Translations under genes and position numbers: made by a program | Part shown: positions 11,129 to 21,900 of the stretch, piece by piece | How positions within the stretch are numbered: position 1 is the stretch's first letter | Layout of the letters: the number at the start of each line of letters is the position of its first letter | Notes under the pieces: model-generated | Told to the model about the DNA's origin: nothing | The model's input: only the letters and a program-made list of their open reading frames with translations | The model's database searches: none | Source: Corylus avellana | Lineage: Eukaryota > Streptophyta > Magnoliopsida > Fagales > Betulaceae | Assembly: GCF_901000735.1 (NCBI RefSeq) | Contig: NC_081547.1 | Span: 11,081,156 to 11,145,155, forward strand | Reading direction: 5' to 3' | DNA: 64,000 nt

Positions 11129-12389
11129 TAAGCGCCGAATGTTGCACATTCAAGCTCCTTAATTTGCATATGTTAATTCCTTAGCATTGTTATTTATTTG
11201 ATTTTGTTTTGTTTTTATGTTTCAGGGCTTTAAATGACAAATACAAGAAAATCATTGATTTTGGGCTCAAAATGCATTTCAAGTACTGTAGCGGGTTCAC
11301 TGTAGCAATTTACTGTAGCACGTTACTGTAGCTACAGTGCGCTCGAGCGCAGCTACAGTGCGCTTGAGCACACACACGCGGTAGAGACAAAAATGAGTCT
11401 GAAATTGAGAAGGAAAGTTTTTCTAGGTCTCCCAATCCGACTGGGAGACTGAATTACGATTTTTCTGGGATTCCTAGGGCTTTTAGGGTTCTCCTAATCC
11501 CTATAAATAGGCCTCTAAGCATTGAGAAAAAAGACACACCGCTTCCTGGAGCTAGAAATCAGAAATTTGCCTTTGGAGCTTAGAAGATCATGAGCGGCTA
11601 AACCCCTTCGTGGGGTGTTGATGTAACCCTATCCAAGCACAATGGTTTGATTGTATTTAATTTCTAAATTTTCAATTTATGCATGTTGATTGTATAACTA
11701 TGAGAATTGCTACCTTTTGATTATGTTCTTAATTATTAAATGCAATTGTTCTTAAATTCCAAAATCAATATTTGTGAAATTCTTCTCTTGTCTTAGAAAG
11801 TATTTTACTTTTATTGATCTCAAATTATTCTTGTTTTCTGTGATTATGAGGATGATGGTTATACAATGGGTTTAATTGACATATGATCAATAGGATTTGA
11901 TAGGCCATGCCTAGGGAAGACGGATTGTACTACACCCTAGTTTAGTGTAATTTAGGTAGACAGTTCGTGCCAACCGAAGATGGGTTACACTTATTCATTG
12001 ATTGTATGTATCCTGTTATAGAATTTGATAATTTATACCTAGGGAAGACGGGTCGTACCGCGTCTTAGTGGTTAGGTGGACGATCCGTGCCAACCGAAGA
12101 TAGATTATGCTTATTCTTTAATAAGGTAGTTTCTTATTTATTTATAACATGCATAGAATGAATTTTTGGATTAAATCTGATTGACCATTGTTATGCGGTT
12201 AGTGGTGAAATCAACCCCCTATTCTATCTCTCATACTTTTTATCTTTATTTTCATGCACTTTACTTTTAAAGAAAATCAAATCAATTCTCTTTTTAATTA
12301 AGTTAATTTTGATCTTTCGAATTTGATAACAAAACCCCTGCAGTCCTTGAGGTTCGACACCCTCTCTATAGCTGTATCCTACAAAGATT
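11126..12389 (+). repeat. LTR (plus orientation) at the right side of the nested insert
   Basis: It starts TGATAAGCGCCGAATG, the same terminus as the reverse complement of the solo LTR at 2553-3846, and stays alignable to it through ggttcgacaccctc near 12350. It carries a TATA box (ctataaatag, 11501-11510) and a cluster of CTGTAGC repeats (11285-11360). The last 60 or so bases are missing in the 63-N block. No polypurine tract precedes it; TNL coding sequence abuts it instead, which is unusual for a 3' LTR. Confidence 0.85.
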
Positions 12390-12452
12390 NNNNNNNNNNN
12401 NNNNNNNNNNNNNNNNNNNNNNNNNNNNNNNNNNNNNNNNNNNNNNNNNNNN
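12390..12452. other. Assembly gap (63 N)
   Basis: By comparison with the solo LTR at 2553-3846, 60 bases of LTR remain to be seen after the last visible base. This is close to the 63 N. Confidence 0.95.
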
Positions 12453-14166
12453 CATTGTGGAGTGGCAAGTCCCTCTGTTGAAAAGTATTATAAGGTACAT
12501 GGCTACCCACCTGGTTTTAAGTTCACTCGAAGTAAACCTGCTTTACATTCAACAAATCAAGTGTAGCAAGTGCAGCAGCCTAACTTGCCCCATTTTCACT
12601 AGCTGAATCTGAACACTCCTCCTCAGTTAAGCATGATTTTAAGCAATGTCAGCATTTGATGGAAATTCTTAAATGGTGTCAATCATCCCAATCACATTGT
12701 CAATCTTCTACTACAAATTATGTTGCTAGCATATCAAGTCCAACTCAATATCTTGATCCCAAATACTCTGGTTTTTTTTTTTTTTTGTTAATATTGTGCT
12801 AAAACATAAACAGAAAAATGATTCTTGGATTATAGATACTGGTGCAACTGATCATATGATTAGTTGCTCATCCCTTTTTACTTCCATTACTGCTATTGTT
12901 TCATCACATGTGAAGTTACCTAATGGTTCTATAGCATCCGTTACACACATAGGTACTGTCACACTTTCAAAAAATCTTACATTGACTGGAGTGTTGTGTG
13001 TTCCCTCTTTTACCTTCAATCTCATTTCTATTGGCAAGCTTATTAAAAATCTAAGATGTTGTCTCATCTTTTTTGTTGGATTTTGTTTTATACAGAATTT
13101 GTACCATTGGAGAACGATTGGGGTGGGTAAGGAGGAAGTTGGTTTGTTTTATTTGCTGCAAGACAACAAGGTTTCTGCTTCTGCTCATGCTGCTTCCATT
13201 CCCTCCTTTCACCAACATGCTTCTCTAAGCTCTATCAAACAACCATCACATGATGTTTGGCACTATAGACTAGGGCACCCTTCAGCTTGTAGAATTAGAT
13301 TGTTACATGCATATATTCCTGAGATTTCATGTAAACCAGAAAGTGTTTGTCCAATTTGTCCTATGGCAAAACAACATAAGCTTTCTTTTCCTATTAGCAT
13401 TTCTATTTCCCAGTCACCATTTGATCTCATTCATTGTGATATTTGGGGCCCTTTGGCCACCAAGTCATTAAATGATTCCAGTTTTTTCTTGACAATTGTG
13501 GATGATTAGTCAAGGTTTACTTGAGTTCATTTGATGCAACACAAATCACACACTAGTTCCATTATAAAATCTTTCTTTCAACTTGTTCAAACTCAGTTCA
13601 AAACTAAAATCAAGTGTCTTAGATCAGATAATGGTGTTGAATTTAAAATGCAGGATTATTTTTCTAATCAAGGCACCATCCATCGACTTAGTTGGGTAGA
13701 AACTCCACAACAAAATGCCATAGTTGAGAGAAAACATCAACACTTTTTGAATGTTGCAAGAGCTTTGCTTTTTCAGTCACATCTTCCTTTAGCTTTCTGG
13801 GGAGATTGCATACTTATAGCCACTCATGTCATAAATAAAATTCCTACACCCCTTCTTTCAAACAAATCACCACATGAGTTGTTGTATTCTTCCATGCCAT
13901 CTTATTCTCACCTTAAAGTCTTTAGTTGCTTAGCTTATGTATCAACTTCATCTAGAAATAGAACAAAGTTTGATCCGAGAGCTATTCCTTTTATTTTCAT
14001 TGGATATCCATATGGCATGAAAGGTTTCAAATTCTTTAATCTTCATACTCTTTCTATATTTGTTTCCACACATGTCATTTTTCATGAAACTATCTTCCCA
14101 TATGCATCTCATTTAGATCATTCCTCATCTTCATCTCATGATAGAATTTTTTTTTCCAGTTTCTAA
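12453..14166 (+). pseudogene. Copia 2 gag end, protease and integrase
   Basis: The zinc knuckle resumes at 12453 (HCGVASPSVEKYYKVHGYPPG). The protease active site is intact as DTGATDHM near 12836. GAG-pre-integrase (WHYRLGHPSACR...CPICPMAKQ) is near 13258-13370. The integrase core follows (FDLIHCDIWGPL, TIVDD near 13505, LRSDNGVEF near 13620, ETPQQNAIVERKHQ near 13690). A TAG at 13507-13509 and a TGA near 13522 break the integrase. The frame continues to 14166, where it shifts into the S/P/Q-rich linker before reverse transcriptase. Confidence 0.87.
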
Positions 14167-14191
14167 TTTATAACCTGATTCTGTTCCAACA

Positions 14192-16110
14192 GTGTCAATT
14201 CCTATTTCTTCTTCTCAACCATCTTTTGTTCCTCCTTCTCAGATTACCACATCATCCTTTGTTCCCCATTCTCAACCAATCATAGCACCCTCTCATTCTC
14301 AGCCACTCACAGCACCTTCTCAATCACAGCCAACCCTATTACCTTTTGCTGAACTAATAGCTTTTCCTAAATTAAATGTTTCATTAGATTCTCCTTCATC
14401 TTCTAAACCAATGAAGTCTAATCAATTATCTTGTCCCCTCTTAGAAGATCAACTAGGGTCAAAACCAAACCTAGCTACTTCCAGGATTTTCATTGCCAAT
14501 TGGCTTCCTCTTCTCCACCCCAATCTTCTACAGTGTCTACTAATTTAGGTAATACTAATCCATTGTCTTCATTTGTTTCTTATAACCTGTCATCATCTCA
14601 CAAACATTTTTGCCTTTCCATTTCCTCTATCATTAAGCCTAAGTTCTATCATCAAGCTGTTAAAAAGATACATTGGTGTGAGGCTATGCAAGTTGAAATT
14701 TCAGCCCTTAAAGCAAATTAGACTTGGGTTGTTTCTGATTTACCTCCCAACAAATAGGCCATTGGTTGAAAATGGGTGTATAAGATTAAACAGAAGTCTA
14801 ATGGTAGTATTGAGAGGTATAAGGCTAGGTTGGTAGCAAAAGGGTACACTTAATGTGAAGGGTTGAATTATCATGAAACTTTTTCCCCAGTTGCAAAAAT
14901 AACTACAGTGAGGTGGTTTTTAGCACTTGCAGTAGCTAAGAATTGGGTTCTACATTAGTTGGATGTGAATAATGCTTTCCTCTATAGGGATTTAGATGAA
15001 GAAGTCTATATGACTATGCCCCCTGGTTTTGGCACTAAGGGGGAGAACAAGTTTGTAGATTGACAAAGTCTTTGTATGGATTGAAGCAGGCATCCCGGCA
15101 ATGGTTCTGCAAGTTTTATGTAGCTCTCATTGAAATTGGTTTTATATAGTTCAAGGCTGATTACTCCTTATTCACAAGGCTCAAAGGTTCTTCTTACATG
15201 GCTCTTTTAGTCTATGTTGATGATGTAGCCATAGCTAGCAATGATCCTAAGGGAGTTTATGATTTTATTATTCTTTTGAATGATAAGTTTCGGTTGAAGG
15301 ATTTAGGACCTTTGAAATAATTTCTAGGGCTTGAGATTGCTAAATCAACAGAGGGAATTTCTGTATGCCAAAGAAAGTATGCCTTAGAGATACTTGAGGG
15401 TTCAGGTTTATTGGCCTCTAAACCTGTTTCTCCAATTGAACAAAATTTGAAATTGTCCAAGGATGAAGGCACTCTTCTCTCAGATTCTACTTCTTATAGG
15501 AGACTAGTTAGGAGACTCCTATACCTCACCATCACTAGGCCTGGTATTGCTTACTCTATACAGATTATGAGTCAGTTTATGGATAAACCAAGGTAGCCAC
15601 ATTTGGATGCTGCCACAAGGGTTTTGAGGTATATTAAAAGTTCTCCCACTCAAGGTCTTTTGTTTTCTACAAAATCTAATTTTCAGTTGAAGGCTATTTC
15701 AGATTCTGATTGGGCAAGGTGTGTTGATACTCGAAAATCTATTACTGGATTTTGTATTTTTATTGGTGATTCTCTAATTTCTTGGAAATCTAAGAAGCAA
15801 CAAACAATTTCAAGATTTTATGCCAAGGCAAAATATAAAGCAATGGCTTCCACTTGTTGTGAGTCAATGTGGCTATTTCATTGCTCAAAGACTTTCATAT
15901 TTCTCATCCTAAGGCTGCCTTATTGTTTTGTGATAGCCAATCAGCTCTTCATATTGCAGCCAACCCTGTGTATCATGAGAGAACTAAACACATTGAAATT
16001 GATTGTCATCTTATTAGAGAAAAAAATTCAACTCGGCCTCATCAAAACACTACATATTCCTTCTCAACATCAGTTGGCAGACATTTTTACCGAGGGACTT
16101 GAGTTTAAAG
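14192..16110 (+). pseudogene. Copia 2 reverse transcriptase and RNase H
   Basis: A Ser/Pro/Gln-rich linker (14192-14548) leads into reverse transcriptase (WCEAMQVEISALKAN near 14680, KARLVAKGY near 14830, SLYGLKQAS near 15065). The YVDDVAIA catalytic box is near 15220, followed by the KDLGPLK motif. RNase H ([18 protein letters not shown] near 15700) and the C-terminal ADIFTEGL segment (about 16077) follow. Stops at about 14719, 14756, 14768, 14851, 14957, 15318 and 15594 replace residues usually coded by Gln or Trp. A frameshift lies near 15870. The protein is not functional. Confidence 0.87.
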
Positions 16111-16151
16111 ACTTCTCTCACTTGCTATCCAAGATGTTTGTCAAAGATCTT

Positions 16152-16500
16152 TGTATCAGACAACTCAAACTCAGTTGAGAGTTGGCTATACATGTGCATA
16201 TTTGTATTTCAGTTGTAACCATTTTTTCAGTTTCCAGTTTAGTTGGTTATTTCTGTTTCCTTGTATAGTTAGAGTTAGTTGAAGATTAGTTAAAGTTAGT
16301 TGTTAAATTCTGTTATGTAGCCGAGTATGTAAGGAGGTTGGATCCCTCATTGTAAGTAAGGTTGATTATACAGATAATGAGAAGTTCTTTTCTCTTTTCT
16401 TCACTCAACCTTTCTCTCTGCATTTCAACTTGTTGGTTGGCTCCTTCTCTTCTTTTCTTTTCTTCTTTGCATTCTTCTGCTACAGATTGCAAGCTTGATA
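16152..16500 (+). repeat. 3' LTR of copia 2
   Basis: It is the direct copy of 7217-7565. It begins TGTATCAGACAAC and ends GCAAGCTTGATA. The polypurine tract expected just upstream is not evident; CAAAGATCTTTG, a perfect palindrome, lies there instead. Confidence 0.85.
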
Positions 16501-16504
16501 GTAC

Positions 16505-16650
16505 GAGTACATAAAAACAGAGAACCAAAAAAACTCAACCAGGTGTCTTTTTTACCACCTAGCCAAATTGATAAATGAAGTTGGAGGAGTCGAGGATGCT
16601 TTCTGAAAATGAATGTTCATTGTATGTGTTTATTTTTGTTTTTATGAATG

Positions 16651-16681
<31 letters not shown>

Positions 16682-17560
16682 TGTTTGTTTTTCCCTTCGA
16701 TTAAGTGTTGGCAAGAATATAATATAAAAAGAACAAGAAATAATATTTGAAGGCAAGTACAAAATAGAATAGAGAATCAGTTACAGTGTGTAGTGAAAAA
16801 GTAGTAGCTAAATAAAAAGTTGTACTTTTTCACTAGCTAATATAACTAATATCGCTGGAAATGCTCTTACATTGACCTTATGAATAGGCTTTACATATTT
16901 CTCTCAAGTTCAGCATCCATAAATGACAATACACAATCATCGCTCTACTATCAACAAAGAATCAAAGATAATGAATATTATATTTTACAAAGTCTTGAAT
17001 CGGGTAATACATATTTTCAAGAAAGTGAAATCAAATAATGTGTTTGGATTTAGCAATGCAAATCATACAAAAACCAAATGGATCACTAAGTTTTTTTTTT
17101 TTTTTTTTTTTTCTTTTCTAATTAGAAAAGGCAGATAGGGAGACCAACTGTGGCTATTTTATCTAAGCGTGACTATAGTAACACCTACCCACTATGAGCC
17201 TCACATGAGAGGCCTAGACGAAGGGAATTACAAGCACTCTCTCAAGTTAGACTGAGCCATAACCTAACCCAATCCTACCAGAACATTAGTAAATCATAAG
17301 TTGAATCACACCCGATTGGTTTCTCATATAAAAGGAAGATTGATTTTCCTTTTGTTTTGTATAGTTGATTGTTATTTTTTTCCTATCAAGGACTTGACAC
17401 TATCTAATGTGGCATTGGATTGATTGTTAACATGGATATTGATGCGTGATATACGACACACATAGTAAATGATAAATTATTAACTTTAACGATAAAGTAA
17501 TTAAGAGGATGACCTTTTAAATTTGAGTAAAACCTTAAAAAATGTCTCCCTCCTCCTATT
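16505..17560. other. Spacer with (TA)n and poly-T tracts
   Basis: No gene is seen. A (TA)n microsatellite lies at about 16656-16682 and a poly-T run at about 17091-17112. The rest is AT-rich with no similarity that I recognise. Confidence 0.6.
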
Positions 17561-18165
17561 CCCTTTCCCTTCTACTCCCCACTCCTATCCTCCCCCTCCC
17601 CTTCTATTTTTTTTTCTTTATATTTGTAGGTGTTCTCTGACCAGATCAGCAACTCCGGCCTCTCCGTTATACGTCTGTCCACCTTCCACCGTGTAGTGTC
17701 GTTCATCTCCTCCCCGGCCACTGCTGTTTGCTAGTTGTTTGTTTGTCTTTCTTGTTTTGAATAAGAAGTTTATTCTCTCTCGATCTGCCATCATGAGCGA
17801 TGAGGAATAATTAGGTACGAGAAGTTATTTCTCACGACCTGAATAGTTCGGTGTAAGCGGTTATCTATCATGGCCAGTTTAAATAAATTTTGTTAGAAAA
17901 TTTGACTACCCATGTTTTAGATCTAGTATGCTTGAAGCAAATCTGCTCTTTAATTGTATTTGTGCATCAGTTAACGAACGATTGAAGTTATAGATATCGC
18001 TTGATTGTAAGAATTTTTATTTGTATCTATGACTTTGTAACCTCATAGCATCTGGCTATAATTTTGCAGAGTTTTATGCTTTATGCTGTAAGAACTTTAT
18101 ATTCGTAATATTTAATCAATGAATTTAAAAAAATAAAATAAAATAAAAAATAAAATAAAAAAACC
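17560..18165 (+). mobile_element. Probable LINE 3' tail ending in A-rich tract
   Basis: A CT/CCCC-rich stretch (17540-17620) is followed by sequence that ends in an A-rich simple tail (18126-18165). The ttgaataagaa...tattctctctcgatctgc segment resembles 51024-51055, which also lies within a poly-A-ended sequence. Shared 3' sequence plus A tails suggests two 5'-truncated non-LTR retrotransposons of one family. No reverse transcriptase remains, so the class is inferred. Confidence 0.45.
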
Positions 18166-18922
18166 TAAAAACTTTATTCTTAAAACTAGAAACCCATGCA
18201 TTAAATTCAAATCAAATAAACTTTGGACTAAATAAGATTTTTCCCAAAACAAAAATAAAAACTGAGAGAGTGATTCCCATATTACAAGTCGTTTAGTTTT
18301 GATTCTTGAAAGTGTGCAAGAGATCGTTCAGAGACTACAAGTCGTTTAGTCTGAATAATTGTGCTAGAAGTCGTTTAGCTCCAAAATGAACAAACTTGTA
18401 CAAACCCAAAAATCTTCAATCAAACAGACGACACCACAACCAATGGAAGAACTAACTCCAACTACAACTCCTCTCTCTCCAATCTCTTCCACCACCACCT
18501 CCATGTTCTACTCTTCCAAACCCTAGTCATACCCAACCAAAACCAAAAAGGAAAAAATCCCACACTTCCTTTCTTTTTCCCTTCAATTTTTCTCTCAATT
18601 CGCTCCTGAATATCTTCCGGTGCGATTGGATCTGAGTGTTTTTACAGCCCCACCTAGACCCATCAATCCGGAAGAGAAATATCGATACCCCAGTTCTTTG
18701 GTCTCGCACTTTCTAGTGTTTTGGATCTAAAAATTTTAAGGTTTTTTTTTTGGTTGTTTTTAAGGTTTGTTGGAGTTAGGTTTTTGGAGGAGTTTTGAAA
18801 GGGTTTGGTGAGGTGGCATTGCAGAGAGGAACCTGAGCTGCCAATGCCATTATTGGTTTGGTCTAGAAAGAGTTTTTCGGTGGTTTTTGAGATACCGAAA
18901 AAGCTTGAGTTTGAGCGCATCA
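18166..18922. other. Upstream region and putative 5' leader of LSM1
   Basis: No other gene is seen. A CT-rich stretch (18420-18600, for example ctcctctctctcc) is typical of plant promoter and leader DNA. The transcription start cannot be set from sequence alone. Confidence 0.45.
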
Positions 18923-21900
18923 ATGTCGTGGGCAGGCCCGGAAGATGTCTACCTCTCCACCTCCCTTGCCAGCTATCTTGACCGTACGCTCTGTGTGTGT
19001 GTGTGTGTGGTTTACTTATACATATAAACGCGTCTGAATTGTAGATGTGTTTGATTTTAGATGTTACTAGTTTCAAGTTTGGATATTTTTATTGGTTATG
19101 AATTTTGTAACACTGCGAGAATCTATGATATGGTTTTATGGATATAATCTCGAAAGAGATGGGAGTAATAGTTGTTACTAGTTGTTGTTTTGATATATCG
19201 ATGCTAATGGGTTGTTGTCAATTTGGTCGGGCATGCAAAGACTCATCTGGGTTTTTGCTAATTTTAGTGTTTTTGTATTAAGAATGTGGCAGCAATTGTA
19301 CTGATCGTTGTTCTAGTTAACATAATAATGTCTAATCTCCTCGATTCACATTTCCTTCTTGTCACCTTTCCGTACACAGATTTTTTTTTTTTTTCCACGT
19401 TCTCTTTATAATCTTCCGTATTGGTTTTATATGCAACTTGAAGGTTACGCCCTCTGAAGATTTCCTTCTGTCCGTTTCTCTTAACAAGCAGGAAACACTT
19501 AGTAGTATGCTTACTTGGTGCTCTGAATATCAAGGATCAACTTTTTGGGCATTATTTTAGATTCTTTAGATTTTGTTTCTTCTTAGGATATCTATAGACT
19601 TTATCTTTTAGGAAATGTGAATACATCATAGTAAAAACAAATATATTTTATGTTTTAGTGAGAGAATGTTTCTATGCTAACATATTTGTTTTCTTAAGTG
19701 GAGTTTTTCTTTTCCAGATTTCCACAATATTTCATATCCATGCATTTTAGATAGAAATATTGTTAAAATATGAGTCTTTTTAAGACATAGAGTTGCTTAG
19801 GTTGTGGATTCAAATCTGCTTACAAATTCTTGGATGGAGCTTTTTTTTTTTTCTTCTTGCCAGTTCTTTTTTATGGACTTACACTATTATTAATGCTACA
19901 GGGAAACTTCTTGTACTGCTACGAGATGGTAGAAAGCTCATGGGGATACTTCGTTCTTTTGATCAATTTGGTATGAAATGTTTCTTCTCTCATTGTTCAG
20001 GTTTCACATGCTATATTTTTTTTTAATTGACTGAAAATGTAGCATTTCTCATATTGCAGCCAATGCTGTTCTTGAGGAAGCATGTGAGAGAGTTATTGTT
20101 GGTGATCTTTACTGTGACATCCCTTTGGGCCTATATATAATCCGTGGAGAGAATGTTGTTCTAATTGGAGAGCTGGTATGACAGGTTTATAGTTCCTTTC
20201 ATATTGTAGATATCTCAATTGTAGTAAACACCCTTGTGTTTTCTTAAGATCTGCACTCGATTTTTTAGGACTTGGAGAGGGAGGAACTTCCTCCACATAT
20301 GACTCGTGTTTCAGACGCAGAAATTAAACGGGTAATTATTTTGATCTTGATATTGTTCTAGTACATGAATTCTGGTTTAAAAGAAAAACCTATTGAAAGA
20401 TAATATTAAAAATACTACTGCAGACTTTGAGATACATCATCATGGCTCTATTTGTGGTTCATCAAGTATCCTCACTTGCATAGTTTCCTTTTATACATTA
20501 TTTTTGGCACTATACATATTTTCTTTTCTATTAATTCCTTAGGGACAGAGTTAATAATGATATGGTGTGTGGTAAATTCTTTTGCCAGTTAATGATAATG
20601 TGGGCCCTAATAGAGAGATTAAAGTAGTAAGTCTTATTCCTGTTTTTATCTTGGGAATTTATTTAAACAAATTTCATTCAAGAGATTTAAGATTAGAGAA
20701 ATTCAAGAGGGTAAGAAGAAGAAAGGAAGAGAAACTCAGTGTTAATAATAATATATCATCCTTTAAAGTTAAATATTATAGAAATTAGTTCATTTCAGCT
20801 TATATTAAAGGAAAAATAGCAAAATTAATCCATGTGGTTTTATTGAGTTGCAAATAGCTCCCTAAAGTTTAAAAAATGATTGAAAACTCTCTGGGGTAAG
20901 CAAAAAACACAAATAGGTCGATGGATGTGTTTTCCGTTAGCAAATTGGACAGAATCCGTTAATGTGTCATGTTAGCACCAATAATCTTTAGAATATAAAA
21001 ACAAGAAGAAATTTAAGGAGATGGCCGAATCAAGCCCCATCTCTCTAGGGCTGGCTAGAGGGTCTCCATGGAGGAGACCATTTGACTGGCCTGGGGTGGC
21101 CGAACCACCTCTTAATTTTTTTTTTTTTAAAAAAATTTTATATTTCTTATTCTAAAAGACACATGTCATAATATTATTGGTGCTGACATGACACATTAGC
21201 GGATTCTGTCTAATTTTTTTTGATAAGTAATTTTAGACACTCCCTAGGATTTTTTTTGTCTAATTTGCTAACAGAAAACACGTCCATTGGCCTATTTGTG
21301 TTTTTTGCTTACCCCATGGAGTTTTCAGTCACTTTTTAAATACTAGGGAGTTATTTGCAGGACTAATTTTTCATTTTTCCTTATATTAAAATCCTAAATG
21401 CAAGTGTCATGCTACAAATAAATATAGATTGTGTATCAAGTTATGGAATATGGTGATGTCTCTGTGGCTGTACATGCTTTTAGTGATGTGCAGTGTGCTT
21501 GAATATGAATTTCAAATTTTGTTCTTCTCTTCTCCATCATGTCAAAATCTGCTTTGCACATCAAGGTCGTCAAACTACTGCTGGTAGATTGAGTTGGTTG
21601 AGTTGTGGATAAATTTATAGATTTTTCTGAATGACTTGCGAATGAATTTTTATCTGTTTGAGAGTATCTACTTCTGCTTGAGTAAGTTTCTTTCATTAGA
21701 GATGCAATAAAAAATGTAAAAGATTTCTTTGAGTAGTGAAACCACAATATTATGAGCAGATACTTTCGTTTTCTGTCACTTGGGGGACCTACGTGACCTA
21801 TGTGAGTCAATTTTTTACTAGTGGCACTCATCAAACATAGGGTTAAATGTAACCACAAAAATCATCTAGTATGTTGAAGGTTGACCTACAAAACAAACTC

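Larger units (their letters stand above)
8596..12452 (+). mobile_element. Nested LTR-bounded insert carrying a TNL gene fragment
   Basis: The host copia gag stops at ...TGT TCT (8595) and resumes at CAT TGT GGA (12453). This gives an intact C-S-H-C knuckle with no lost codon, so everything between is an insertion. Its ends are hidden by N blocks 8596-8615 and 12390-12452. Inside are an LTR-like start (8616-9292), a 100-N gap, the 3' part of a TNL resistance gene (9394-11128) and a second LTR copy (11126-12389), all in plus orientation. The structure could be a retrotransposon that captured a gene, the product of ectopic LTR recombination, or partly an assembly artefact. Confidence 0.65.
7217..16500 (+). 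mobile_element. Decayed Ty1/copia retrotransposon 2, interrupted by a nested insert
   Basis: Two direct LTRs of equal length (349 bp, 7217-7565 and 16152-16500) bound copia gag and pol remnants. A primer-binding site, TGGTATCAGAGCC, follows the 5' LTR at 7566-7578. A possible 5-bp duplication AGTAC occurs at 7215-7219 and 16500-16504 if the LTR is taken to run ATCAG...TTGAT. The usual TG...CA ends are not clean. Gag is cut at its zinc knuckle by the 8596-12452 insert. Pol carries several stops, so the element is inactive. Confidence 0.88.

Noticed and set aside
11281..11375. Spaced CTGTAGC words as a CRISPR-like array
   Set aside because: The genome is a plant nucleus, the words are 7 bases with irregular spacing in both directions, and they lie inside an LTR.
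21436..21858. 140-codon minus-strand open frame in LSM1 intron 4
   Set aside because: No recognised domain. It could be an eroded transposon piece, but nothing visible supports a gene.
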